Source: Weeksellaceae bacterium
Lineage (GTDB): Bacteria > Bacteroidota > Bacteroidia > Flavobacteriales > Weeksellaceae
DNA: 8,750 nucleotides
Assembly: GCA_028694715.1 (NCBI GenBank)
Contig: JAQVKJ010000035.1
Span: forward strand, 1 to 8,750
Direction: 5' to 3'
Part shown: one piece after another, positions 1-5,971 of the stretch
Layout of the letters: each line of letters begins with the position of its first letter
Numbering within the stretch: position 1 is the stretch's first letter
Made by a program: the position numbers and the translations under genes
The notes under the pieces: model-generated
Seen by the model: the letters and a program-made list of their open reading frames with translations, nothing else
Databases searched by the model: none
What the model was told of the DNA's origin: nothing

Positions 1-507
1 GTCAAAGCGAGTGGCCATATTGATTTCTTTTCTTGCCTTATCGACTCTTTGTCGAAGTTTTTCCTCACTTTCTGTTTTTCTATTTCTGAGTCTGTTTTCA
101 AGCACCTCCAAAGAAGGGGGCATGATGAAAATTGAGAGCGCATCGTCTGAATAAAGTTCTTTGAGGCGAATGCCTCCCATTACATCTATGTCAAAAATCA
201 CCGAATTTCCGGATGCTATAATTCTTTGAATTTCGGATTTCAGCGTTCCGTAAAAAGTGTCTGGATATACTTCTTCCCACTCTGCAAATTCCTCTCTTTC
301 AATTTTTTTTTGGAAATTCTCAGTCGAAATAAAATAATAGTCTTTGCCGTCGGTTTCATTGTGTCTCGGACTTCGGGTGGTACATGAAACCGAAAATCCA
401 AGTCGGTCTATATTTTGGAGCAGATGCTGTACCAGCGTGGTCTTACCTGCACCCGAAGGAGCGGAAACTATGATGAGTTTTCCTTTGTGATGTGGCAATG
501 GATTCAT
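1..507 (-). CDS. gmk: Guanylate kinase, C-terminus cut by window edge
   Basis: Transfers phosphate from ATP to GMP to give GDP, an essential cytosolic step of purine nucleotide synthesis. Reading the minus strand from the ATG at 507 gives 169 residues, open to the window edge; the family is usually 185-210 residues, so roughly the last 20 are missing. The P-loop APSGAGKT lies at residues 16-23. The GMP-binding segment TTRSPRHNETDGKDYYF follows at about 43-59, with the Arg, Glu and Tyr residues typical of the family. The lid and C-terminal part, including LRNRKTESEEKL, is also recognisable. The gene starts 15 bp after the yicC stop, in the common yicC-gmk arrangement, and is probably co-transcribed with it. 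The ATG at 507 fits because only a few residues precede the first beta strand (KLIIVSAPSG). No frameshift is visible. Confidence 0.96.
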   Translation of the reverse strand, partial: MNPLPHHKGKLIIVSAPSGAGKTTLVQHLLQNIDRLGFSVSCTTRSPRHNETDGKDYYFISTENFQKKIEREEFAEWEEVYPDTFYGTLKSEIQRIIASGNSVIFDIDVMGGIRLKELYSDDALSIFIMPPSLEVLENRLRNRKTESEEKLRQRVDKARKEINMATRFD

Positions 508-522
508 TGACTTCAGATTTGA

Positions 523-1383
523 TCAAAGAATATTTTGTACTTGTTCTTTCACCTTTTCGAGCTCATCCTTCATCTGAACCACGATTTTCTGCATTTCAGA
601 ATGATTGGATTTCGACCCCAATGTGTTGATTTCACGACCGATTTCCTGACAAATGAAATTGAGTTTCTTGCCTTCTGAATTCTCAGTTTTCAGTGTTTCC
701 AAAAAATACTTGCAATGGTTTTTCAATCTGACTTTTTCTTCTGTGATGTCCAGCTTTTCTATGTAATAAATCAGCTCTTGTTCAAAACGGTTTTTGTCAT
801 AATCAGGTTTGAGATCTTCCAGATTTTTGATAAACCTGTCTTTGAGGGTATTGATTCTCTCTTTTTCGAAAGGCTCGACCTTGGCGAGCAGGTCCTTGAT
901 GAGTCCGATTCTTTTGATAAAATCCTTTTCCAGTACCCCACCTTCTGATTTTCGGAATTCCACCAAATTATCGATGGCCTTTTCAATGCAATGCTGTGCA
1001 CGGTTCCATTCCTCATCGCTGATTTCTTCGCTGGTATAATCTACCACATCGGGCAGTCTCATCGTAATCGAAAGCAAATCCACTTCCGGCGCGTCGGGGA
1101 CAATTTCTTTGAATTCGTTCATATAAGCACGGATCACTTCGGGATTCAGTTTCTGGCTCTTATTGTCGTCATTAGATTCTGACATGATTGAAAAATCAAT
1201 TTTCCCGCGTTGCAATCTCTCAGAAATCATTTTTCTGATTTCGAGTTCTCTTTCCCGATAGAGATAGGGGAGTCTGGTACTCAAATCCAGTGTCTTACTG
1301 TTGAGCGAACGGATTTCCACCGTCACTTTTTTCGAAGTACAGTTCGCGATTGCTTTTCCATAACCGGTCATAGATTGAATCAT
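523..1383 (-). CDS. yicC: YicC/YloC family endoribonuclease
   Basis: A 286-residue protein of the YicC family. E. coli YicC has been reported as an endoribonuclease affecting RNA turnover, including the small RNA RyhB. The N-terminal signature SMTGYG is at residues 4-9, followed by the conserved EIRSLNSKTLDLSTRLP stretch at about 23-39. The C-terminal DUF1732-type region contains EQELIYYIEKLDITEE (201-216), HCKYF (223-227) and KLNFICQEIGREINTLGSKS (240-259). It ends in the usual EQVQNI tail. The length is normal and the ATG at 1383 starts directly with the conserved MIQSMTGYG. It lies 15 bp upstream of gmk on the same strand, a pairing widespread in bacteria. About 160 bp separate it from hutI upstream; no clear TAnnTTTG box is present there (nearest is TATTTTTA at 1402-1409), so its own promoter is uncertain. 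Confidence 0.95.
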   Translation of the reverse strand: MIQSMTGYGKAIANCTSKKVTVEIRSLNSKTLDLSTRLPYLYRERELEIRKMISERLQRGKIDFSIMSESNDDNKSQKLNPEVIRAYMNEFKEIVPDAPEVDLLSITMRLPDVVDYTSEEISDEEWNRAQHCIEKAIDNLVEFRKSEGGVLEKDFIKRIGLIKDLLAKVEPFEKERINTLKDRFIKNLEDLKPDYDKNRFEQELIYYIEKLDITEEKVRLKNHCKYFLETLKTENSEGKKLNFICQEIGREINTLGSKSNHSEMQKIVVQMKDELEKVKEQVQNIL

Positions 1384-1419
1384 ACTGTGAATTTGTGGCT
1401 AAAAATAGTGAAAAATGCG

Positions 1420-1578
1420 TTATCCATCTGTATTTGAGCGACTATTTGCAAACGAGTTTCCCCCCAACTTATCCACCGCTTGGAGCAGACAAAGACTCTC
1501 CTGCAGAACTTCATTTTTTTTGCTCGATGTAATTTCCTGCAAATCAGACAATTCTCTCTCCCTTTCTCCAGACGGCAT
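1420..1578 (-). CDS. Possible small 52-residue protein overlapping the hutI 3' end
   Basis: An open frame of 52 codons runs on the minus strand from an ATG at 1578 to a TAA at 1420-1422. It overlaps the last 35 bp of hutI in another frame and fills most of the hutI-yicC gap. The translation starts MPSGERERELSDLQE and continues with a Leu-, Lys- and Glu-rich stretch (EVLQESLCLLQAVDKLGG) that could form an amphipathic helix. I recognise no family. It is not a frameshifted HutI tail, because HutI ends normally (VWRKGERIV). A chance open frame of this length is quite possible; the helix-like composition and start-stop overlap are the only support. No start or promoter signal is distinctive. Confidence 0.25.
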   Translation of the reverse strand: MPSGERERELSDLQEITSSKKNEVLQESLCLLQAVDKLGGNSFANSRSNTDG

Positions 1579-2770
1579 TGGGTTTCAATTGCCCTTGTTG
1601 GTAAATGATTTCTCTGAAATCAGCAGTCGGAAAAGAAATGAAATCTGCTGTTTTTCCATTTTCGAGTGTTCCCCTGTCGGTCAGCCCCAATGCTTTGGCT
1701 GCTCTGAAGGTCAGTGCCGACAGTACTTCCGCAATTGATAATTTTTGGAAAGTCGCCAGTACAGCCGCCTGTGTCAGTAGGTCACCCATGGGCGCAGAAC
1801 CCGGGTTCCAATCTGAGGCGATGGCAAGACAAACCCCTGCATCGAGCAGTTTTCGGGCGGGTGCGAACTGCATGCCCAAACCGATGGATGCCCCCGGCAG
1901 TACGGTTGCGACCGTGTCTCCTTCAGAAAGCGCTTTGATGTCATTCTCGTCTGAAAACTCCAAATGGTCGGCACTGACTGCACCCAACTCAACTGCCATG
2001 ACGCTTGCACCGGGTGTAAACTGGTCCGCATGTACTGTAATCTCAAAGCCCTGTTCCCTCGCTTTTTGAAGATAGACACGGCTCTCTTGGATTGAAAAAG
2101 CTGATTTTTCGGTGAATATATCAATCCGGTTGGTCAGTTTTTCTGCTCTCAGCACCGGAAAAACTTCATTGACGAGCAATTCCAAATAAGCCGCATTGGA
2201 GCCTTCAAAATCCTTGGGCTTCATGTGTGCCCCCAGAAATGTGGAAATGATTTCTGCGCGGGAAACCGCTTTGAGCCGCTGAATCGCCAGCAACATTTTG
2301 AGTTTCTCCTCCACCGACAATCCGTAACCGCTTTTGATTTCGATGGTAGTATTGCCGTTTTGAATCATCTTTTCGACCCGCTCTTTGGCGGAATGAAATA
2401 ATTCTTCTTCCGTTAATTTTCTGGTATTTTTCACAGTGCTCCAGATGCCTCCACCGCTTTCAGCGATTTCAAGATAGGTTTTGCCGTTGAGTCGCATCGC
2501 AAAATCTCCTGCACGGCTTCCACCGAAACAGACATGTGTGTGGCTGTCGATAAAAGCGGGCAGCAACACATTATTTCCTTCAATAGGTTCTGTTTCGACT
2601 TGCGGATATTCGTCAAGGAGAGACTCGAAGTTATCGGTTTTAATGATTTTTCCGTTCTCTGTTACTATGCCGCCATTTTGAATGACAAAAAGTTGTTCGT
2701 CTTTGAGTGCACCCTTGAGCGGGAGGTCTCGCAGGCTAATGATTTGTGAAAAAGGACCCGTCAATTTCAT
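1544..2770 (-). CDS. hutI: Imidazolonepropionase
   Basis: Hydrolyses 4-imidazolone-5-propionate to N-formimino-L-glutamate, the third step of histidine degradation, in the cytosol. The 408-residue product is a metal-dependent hydrolase of the amidohydrolase superfamily with normal HutI length. The metal-binding HxH is H77/H79 in DSHTHVCFGG. Other family landmarks are the GGGI loop (about 106-109), EIKSGYG (144-150), GAH at 180-182, HADQF with H247, SADH with H269, and the catalytic-region SDWNPGS with D320. The C-terminal half-barrel strand ends with the typical VWRKGERIV. A TAACTTTG box sits 18 bp upstream of the ATG. No other hut genes (hutH, hutU, hutG) are in the window, so the pathway must be completed elsewhere. 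The upstream same-strand gene is ComF, 49 bp away. No terminator is visible after the stop, so read-through into yicC-gmk is possible. Confidence 0.96.
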   Translation of the reverse strand: MKLTGPFSQIISLRDLPLKGALKDEQLFVIQNGGIVTENGKIIKTDNFESLLDEYPQVETEPIEGNNVLLPAFIDSHTHVCFGGSRAGDFAMRLNGKTYLEIAESGGGIWSTVKNTRKLTEEELFHSAKERVEKMIQNGNTTIEIKSGYGLSVEEKLKMLLAIQRLKAVSRAEIISTFLGAHMKPKDFEGSNAAYLELLVNEVFPVLRAEKLTNRIDIFTEKSAFSIQESRVYLQKAREQGFEITVHADQFTPGASVMAVELGAVSADHLEFSDENDIKALSEGDTVATVLPGASIGLGMQFAPARKLLDAGVCLAIASDWNPGSAPMGDLLTQAAVLATFQKLSIAEVLSALTFRAAKALGLTDRGTLENGKTADFISFPTADFREIIYQQGQLKPNAVWRKGERIV

Positions 2771-2788
2771 TGTTGTAATTTAAGTTCT

Positions 2789-2796
2789 CAAAGTTA
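2789..2796 (-). promoter_or_regulatory. Putative -7 promoter element of hutI (TAACTTTG)
   Basis: On the minus strand TAACTTTG matches the Bacteroidota TAnnTTTG -7 consensus exactly. It ends 18 bp before the hutI ATG, which predicts a short leader. No TTG stands at the expected -33 distance, so the upstream element is degenerate. This suggests hutI can be transcribed independently of the upstream ComF gene. Confidence 0.55.
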
Positions 2797-2819
2797 TGGT
2801 TTTCTTTCGATTTTTGATT

Positions 2820-3494
2820 TTAGACTGTGCAAGCCATGGTCATGACAGCGAATTTGGCTTTTGTTTTTGAACGAATCAAATTGACGCAGGTCGAAAGTGT
2901 GGCACCAGTGGTCAGCACATCATCTACAAGCAAGTAATTTCCTTCGAGTGTTTGGTGGTGTATATCAAAGGCATTCTGGATGGAATTCAGTCTTTTCTCT
3001 CTGTTTTTGAAGACCTGCGAGGGATTGTTTTCAACCCGATGTAGGAAATCAACCAGAAGTGGAATACCTGCATTGTCAGCCAGGGTTTCTGCATAAGGAA
3101 TCACCTGATTGTAGCCCCTTTTTTTGAGTTTGGCAGGATGGACTGGAATGGGGATGATGCCTTGAAAATCGGAAAGCTCTATCATTGATGAGGTTTTCTC
3201 TGCCAGCAATCGTCCGATGTTCAGGTGTCCGTGATATTTGAGATAATGCAGCAGTTTTCGGGTCACATTGTCATGTCTGAAGACCAGCAAGCTGTGTGCC
3301 CATTGGATGTTACAGAGCGGTTTGAGTTTTTGATAGGCCAGATTAGATTTTCCGGGTTTCCAATGGGTAAATGGCAAATCGGCGGTACAGCGAACACAAA
3401 GCGGATTGCCGGGAGCTATTACTTGGTCGCAGTTCAGACAACGCTCCGGGAAAAATAAATTCAGTACCGAATTTCCGATTGACAGGATTTCCAT
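2820..3494 (-). CDS. ComF family phosphoribosyltransferase-like protein
   Basis: A 224-residue ComF/GntX-type protein. ComF is needed for DNA uptake in competent Gram-positive bacteria, and relatives in other phyla are linked to use of external DNA; the exact biochemical reaction is not settled. The N-terminus carries a four-cysteine zinc-binding set: C19 and C22, then C33 and C36. The C-terminal half is a type I phosphoribosyltransferase domain. It includes PIPVHPAKLKKRGYNQ (115-130), the conserved FKNREKR block (162-168) and the PRPP-binding loop VDDVLTTGAT (190-199) with its two aspartates. Length is normal for the family. The gene diverges from queD across a 33-bp spacer and lies upstream of hutI. 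The ATG at 3494 is the natural start, giving a short N-terminal helix before the zinc finger. A role in competence here is inference only. Confidence 0.93.
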   Translation of the reverse strand: MEILSIGNSVLNLFFPERCLNCDQVIAPGNPLCVRCTADLPFTHWKPGKSNLAYQKLKPLCNIQWAHSLLVFRHDNVTRKLLHYLKYHGHLNIGRLLAEKTSSMIELSDFQGIIPIPVHPAKLKKRGYNQVIPYAETLADNAGIPLLVDFLHRVENNPSQVFKNREKRLNSIQNAFDIHHQTLEGNYLLVDDVLTTGATLSTCVNLIRSKTKAKFAVMTMACTV

Positions 3495-3502
3495 TAACTT
3501 TG
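3495..3502 (+). promoter_or_regulatory. Putative -7 promoter element of queD-lpxH (TAACTTTG)
   Basis: An exact TAACTTTG starts directly after the comF start codon on the other strand and ends 25 bp before the queD ATG. It matches the Bacteroidota TAnnTTTG -7 consensus. The -33 region would lie inside the comF coding sequence and has no well-placed TTG. The TTGACA at 3479-3484 is too close to act as a partner. Confidence 0.55.
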
Positions 3503-3519
3503 CAATTGTTTCACATCTT

Positions 3520-3527
3520 TAAAGATA
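3520..3527 (-). promoter_or_regulatory. Putative -7 promoter element of the ComF gene (TATCTTTA)
   Basis: On the minus strand TATCTTTA matches TAnnTTTG at all fixed positions but the last. It ends 25 bp before the comF ATG and abuts the queD start codon, so it mirrors the plus-strand box in the same 33-bp spacer. It overlaps a small palindrome, CTTTAAAG (3517-3524). Confidence 0.4.
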
Positions 3528-3980
3528 ATGAATAAAATAAGGGTTACCAAATCATTTAATTTTGAGACTGCGCATGCGCTGTACGGCTATGACGGCAAAT
3601 GCAGAAACATCCACGGTCATTCCTACAAATTGTATGTAACGGTGTTGGGAACACCGATTCAAGATGCTGACAATCCCAAGTTCGGGATGGTCATTGATTT
3701 TGGCGACATCAAACGGATTGTACGGGCTGAGGTGGTAGATAAATTCGATCATTCCATACTACTGAATGTAAATTCACCCCACAAAGATTTGGGAGAAAAG
3801 CTTTTGGCGGACGGCCATAAGGTGATATTCACCGAATACCAGCCGAGCTGCGAGAATATGCTGATTGATATGGTAAAATCGCTTCGTCCGAAACTCGATT
3901 CCTCGTTGAAACTGCAAGCTGTCAGACTGCACGAAACTGAAACATCTTATGCTGAATGGTTGGCGGAGGACAACAAATAG
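3528..3980 (+). CDS. queD: 6-pyruvoyltetrahydropterin / 6-carboxytetrahydropterin synthase family
   Basis: A 150-residue QueD/PTPS-family enzyme. QueD converts dihydroneopterin triphosphate to 6-carboxy-5,6,7,8-tetrahydropterin, an early step toward queuosine and other 7-deazaguanines. The zinc ligands are H16 (in FETAHAL) and H29/H31 (in IHGHSY). The catalytic cysteine is C25 in GKCRNIHGH. FDH at 73-75 supplies the histidine of the Asp-His pair. PSCEN at 106-110 fills the position of the family's P-T/S-x-E-N motif, and LHETETSYAEW (134-144) holds the pterin-binding glutamate E136. The CxxxHGH spacing favours the QueD rather than the animal PTPS type, but a tetrahydropterin-making role is not excluded. 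The gene is divergent from the ComF gene, and its last 25 bp overlap lpxH. No other queuosine gene is in view. Confidence 0.92.
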   Translation: MNKIRVTKSFNFETAHALYGYDGKCRNIHGHSYKLYVTVLGTPIQDADNPKFGMVIDFGDIKRIVRAEVVDKFDHSILLNVNSPHKDLGEKLLADGHKVIFTEYQPSCENMLIDMVKSLRPKLDSSLKLQAVRLHETETSYAEWLAEDNK

Positions 3981-4741
3981 AGCTCAATCTGAGTGAAGGC
4001 AAGAAGGCTTATTTTGCGTCAGATCAGCATCTGGGTGCGCCCGATGATGCATCGAGTCTTGTGCGTGAAAAGCGATTTGTCCGTTGGTTGGACGAAATCA
4101 AAACAGATTGTGAATATTTGTTTTTGCTGGGAGATTTGTTTGACTTTTGGTTTGAATACAAACAGGTGGTACCTCGGGGATTTGTCAGGGTGCTGGGCAA
4201 ATTAGCAGAACTTTCCGACGCAGGCATTCAGATATATTTTTGGACGGGCAACCACGATTTGTGGATGAGGGATTATTTAGAAAAGGAAATCGATGCTGTG
4301 GTTTTCAGAGACCGAAAAAGCTTTGTCATCAACCGTAGTCGGTTTTTTATTGCACACGGTGACGGGCTTGGCCCCGGTGACAAGGGCTACAAGCGAATGA
4401 AAAAACTCTTTACCAACAAGATTGCCCAGTTTTTATTTTATTTGTTACACCCTGATTTTGCGGTGTGGTTGGGAATTAATACATCCAGAAAAAACAAGTT
4501 GATCTCCGGGAAAGAAGATGTGAAATTCTTGGGAGAAGAAAGTGAATGGTTGGCGATTTATGCCCGAAAAAAATTGGAAATGGAACATTTTGATTATTTC
4601 CTGTTTGGTCATCGTCATCTTCCGATGCAGATTGAGTTGGGAGGAAATTCAACTTATGTCAATTTAGGCGATTGGATAAATCATTTTACCTATGCCGTTT
4701 TTGACGGTGAAAAATTAAAACTCGAAAGAGACATCGCCTAA
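3956..4741 (+). CDS. lpxH: UDP-2,3-diacylglucosamine diphosphatase (LpxH family)
   Basis: Cleaves UDP-2,3-diacylglucosamine to lipid X plus UMP at the inner face of the cytoplasmic membrane, the fourth step of lipid A synthesis. It is a calcineurin-like metallophosphoesterase of 261 residues. Metal-binding motifs appear in order: D23/H25 in ASDQHLG, D60 in GDLFDFWFEY (59-68), N99/H100 in GNHDLWM, H134 in AHGDGLGPGD, and H219/H221 in FGHRHLP. The FDFWFEY extension and the HGDGLGPGDKGY block are typical of LpxH-like enzymes. The only in-frame start before the first motif is the ATG at 3956, inside queD. The 25-bp overlap therefore appears real and suggests translational coupling. The 3' end overlaps the convergent membrane-protein gene by 27 bp. 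Confidence 0.92.
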   Translation: MVGGGQQIELNLSEGKKAYFASDQHLGAPDDASSLVREKRFVRWLDEIKTDCEYLFLLGDLFDFWFEYKQVVPRGFVRVLGKLAELSDAGIQIYFWTGNHDLWMRDYLEKEIDAVVFRDRKSFVINRSRFFIAHGDGLGPGDKGYKRMKKLFTNKIAQFLFYLLHPDFAVWLGINTSRKNKLISGKEDVKFLGEESEWLAIYARKKLEMEHFDYFLFGHRHLPMQIELGGNSTYVNLGDWINHFTYAVFDGEKLKLERDIA

Positions 4742-5656
4742 GATGCTGTTGTATAAAGACAACAATTCATTGCTGAAAAAATAAACCGCCATCAGCACCG
4801 CATAAATCCAAAGCCAGAATTCTTTTTTTCGGTTTGATTCAGTATGCTGCACAAAAATGCTCATAAAAATAGAGACCGGCAGACCGAGAAACATGAGACT
4901 GAGCGGATTGTCTCCTCCATAAAAAATCAAAATCAGCAACCAATTGACAAAATAAACAAATGTCAAGAAATATTTGTGTCTTTTGTATATGTTCTGCATG
5001 CTGAAATTTCTCAAGTGATTCAGCCAACACAGCAGCAGCAGAATGCCGAGTGGTATGAGTGCAGTCGCAGGTGATTCCCAGACATTTGGCCGTAAAAAAG
5101 CACCAAAATCGGACAGATACTCGGCATGACCTGTGAGGTAAAACAGTTGGATTCCGATGAGAACGGGCAGCAACATTCCGATGAGCAGCAACAATATGCT
5201 TTTCAGTCCAATGGTGTGTGTGTACATATAGCTGATGAGCAGAAATAAAATCAGGAAGATTGACGGCGGATAGAGTAGTGTTGAGGTGGTGAGCAGAAAA
5301 CCACTATCGAAAAGTATTCTTTTGTTTTCGTCAGTATTGGTGGTGGAAATCCACCTCCAGAACATGATTGTGGTGATGAAGAGCGAGGCGGTCATCGGCA
5401 GGTCGGTAGAGATTTTTGAAAAGACCAACAACCATATCATATAGAACCAAAGGCCGAAGGTGGGTTGGCTGATTAAATTAGAATAGGTATAAAATAGGTG
5501 AAAGATCAAAGCCGTCAACAAAAGCAGTACAATTCCCGAAATGCCGTACAGTGTGGGTTCTACAGGTTTTATATTAAGAAATAGCAATGCCAAAAAAGCT
5601 GAACCGAGAAAAAATTGGAATAAAAATGATTTTTGCGAAAGAATCTTTACCAACAT
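4715..5656 (-). CDS. Polytopic inner-membrane protein, DUF6427-like, function unknown
   Basis: A 313-residue, very hydrophobic protein with about nine to ten predicted membrane segments, roughly at residues 11-28, 38-56, 68-82, 86-101, 118-146, 150-173, 198-213, 228-246, 250-271 and 281-297. Basic loops such as NHLRNFSMQNIYKRHKY (213-229) suggest cytoplasmic turns. Length, topology and neighbourhood resemble the DUF6427 proteins of Bacteroidota, which have no assigned function; this is from memory of the family and should be checked by profile search. No catalytic motif is evident. It diverges from a small two-helix membrane protein across a 33-bp spacer holding promoter boxes for both genes. 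It converges on lpxH with a 27-bp overlap of the coding 3' ends. The ATG at 5656 fits the promoter position. Confidence 0.72.
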   Translation of the reverse strand: MLVKILSQKSFLFQFFLGSAFLALLFLNIKPVEPTLYGISGIVLLLLTALIFHLFYTYSNLISQPTFGLWFYMIWLLVFSKISTDLPMTASLFITTIMFWRWISTTNTDENKRILFDSGFLLTTSTLLYPPSIFLILFLLISYMYTHTIGLKSILLLLIGMLLPVLIGIQLFYLTGHAEYLSDFGAFLRPNVWESPATALIPLGILLLLCWLNHLRNFSMQNIYKRHKYFLTFVYFVNWLLILIFYGGDNPLSLMFLGLPVSIFMSIFVQHTESNRKKEFWLWIYAVLMAVYFFSNELLSLYNSILGDVSFEF

Positions 5657-5661
5657 TTTTT

Positions 5662-5690
5662 TAACTTTGTCGCTTAAAGCAACAAAGATA
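5662..5690. promoter_or_regulatory. Overlapping divergent promoter boxes in a 29-bp imperfect palindrome
   Basis: The plus strand has TAACTTTG at 5662-5669, ending 20 bp before the ATG at 5690. The minus strand has TATCTTTG at 5690-5683, ending 26 bp before the ATG at 5656. Both match TAnnTTTG exactly. The whole segment is a near palindrome: arms TAACTTTGT and ACAAAGATA flank a core with the perfect palindrome GCTT-A-AAGC (5672-5680). Twelve of fourteen base pairs match around the central base. This supports a bidirectional promoter and possibly a site for a dimeric regulator. Confidence 0.55.
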
Positions 5691-5881
5691 TGGGAATACT
5701 TACAGATTTTTGGTTTGGATTGGGATATTTCTTCATCTGGACTTTTGATTATATTCTTGTTCCGATTGCGAATTCGTTCGACTGGATTTTGTTCTTCATC
5801 GGTTTGGGACTGATTGTGTGGTGGCTCTATAAATTGGCCCAGTTCGGAGACAAGGAAGACAGAGAATACAAGGGCTGGTAG
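5690..5881 (+). CDS. Small two-helix membrane protein, DUF6341-like
   Basis: A 63-residue protein with two hydrophobic segments, about residues 8-28 (GLGYFFIWTFDYILVPIANS region) and 31-49 (FDWILFFIGLGLIVWWLYKL region). A short charged tail, GDKEDREYKGW, follows. It resembles the small DUF6341 proteins found next to DUF6427 in Bacteroidota; the assignment is from memory and moderately certain. No enzymatic motif is possible at this size. It may be an accessory subunit or partner of the divergently encoded membrane protein, which shares its promoter region; that is inference. The ATG is well placed 20 bp after an exact TAACTTTG box. The gene ends 29 bp before a bidirectional terminator-like hairpin. 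Confidence 0.75.
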   Translation: MGILTDFWFGLGYFFIWTFDYILVPIANSFDWILFFIGLGLIVWWLYKLAQFGDKEDREYKGW

Positions 5882-5909
5882 GTCTGAGCAATATACTTTA
5901 ACGAATAAG

Positions 5910-5957
5910 AAAAAAACACACCTGTGTCTGGCGAAAGTCGGTGCACGGGTTTTTTTG
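5910..5957. terminator. Bidirectional intrinsic terminator between converging genes
   Basis: Seven A's (5910-5916) and seven T's (5950-5956) flank a 7-bp stem, ACCTGTG (5920-5926) with CACGGGT (5944-5950), which includes one G-T pair. The loop is 17 bases. In the plus direction the stem runs into the T-run and would stop the small membrane gene. In the minus direction it is followed, after a short TGTG, by the complement of the A-run and would stop the polysaccharide operon. The convergent layout fits. The stem is modest, so efficiency is uncertain. Confidence 0.65.
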
Positions 5958-5971
5958 TGTGTGAATGCGTG

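Noticed and set aside
1402..1409. TATTTTTA on the minus strand as the yicC promoter
   Set aside because: It misses the final G of TAnnTTTG and lies in an A+T-rich stretch with no -33 partner, so it is too weak to list as a feature.
1482..1502. Short imperfect stem GGAG/CTCC as a hutI terminator
   Set aside because: It has a bulge, and no T-run follows in the direction of hutI transcription. The T-run at 1515-1521 is on the other strand and too distant.
1415..1738. 107-codon plus-strand open frame covering the hutI-yicC gap
   Set aside because: Most of it is antisense to hutI, and the part in the gap shows no family features or promoter.
1605..2069. 154-codon plus-strand open frame
   Set aside because: It lies wholly antisense to the well-supported hutI gene, has a Ser/Ala-rich composition typical of a mirror frame and shows no recognisable motif.
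3479..3484. TTGACA as a classical -35 box
   Set aside because: The spacing to the TAACTTTG box (10 bp) does not fit a sigma70 promoter, and it lies in comF coding sequence of an organism expected to use the -33/-7 system.
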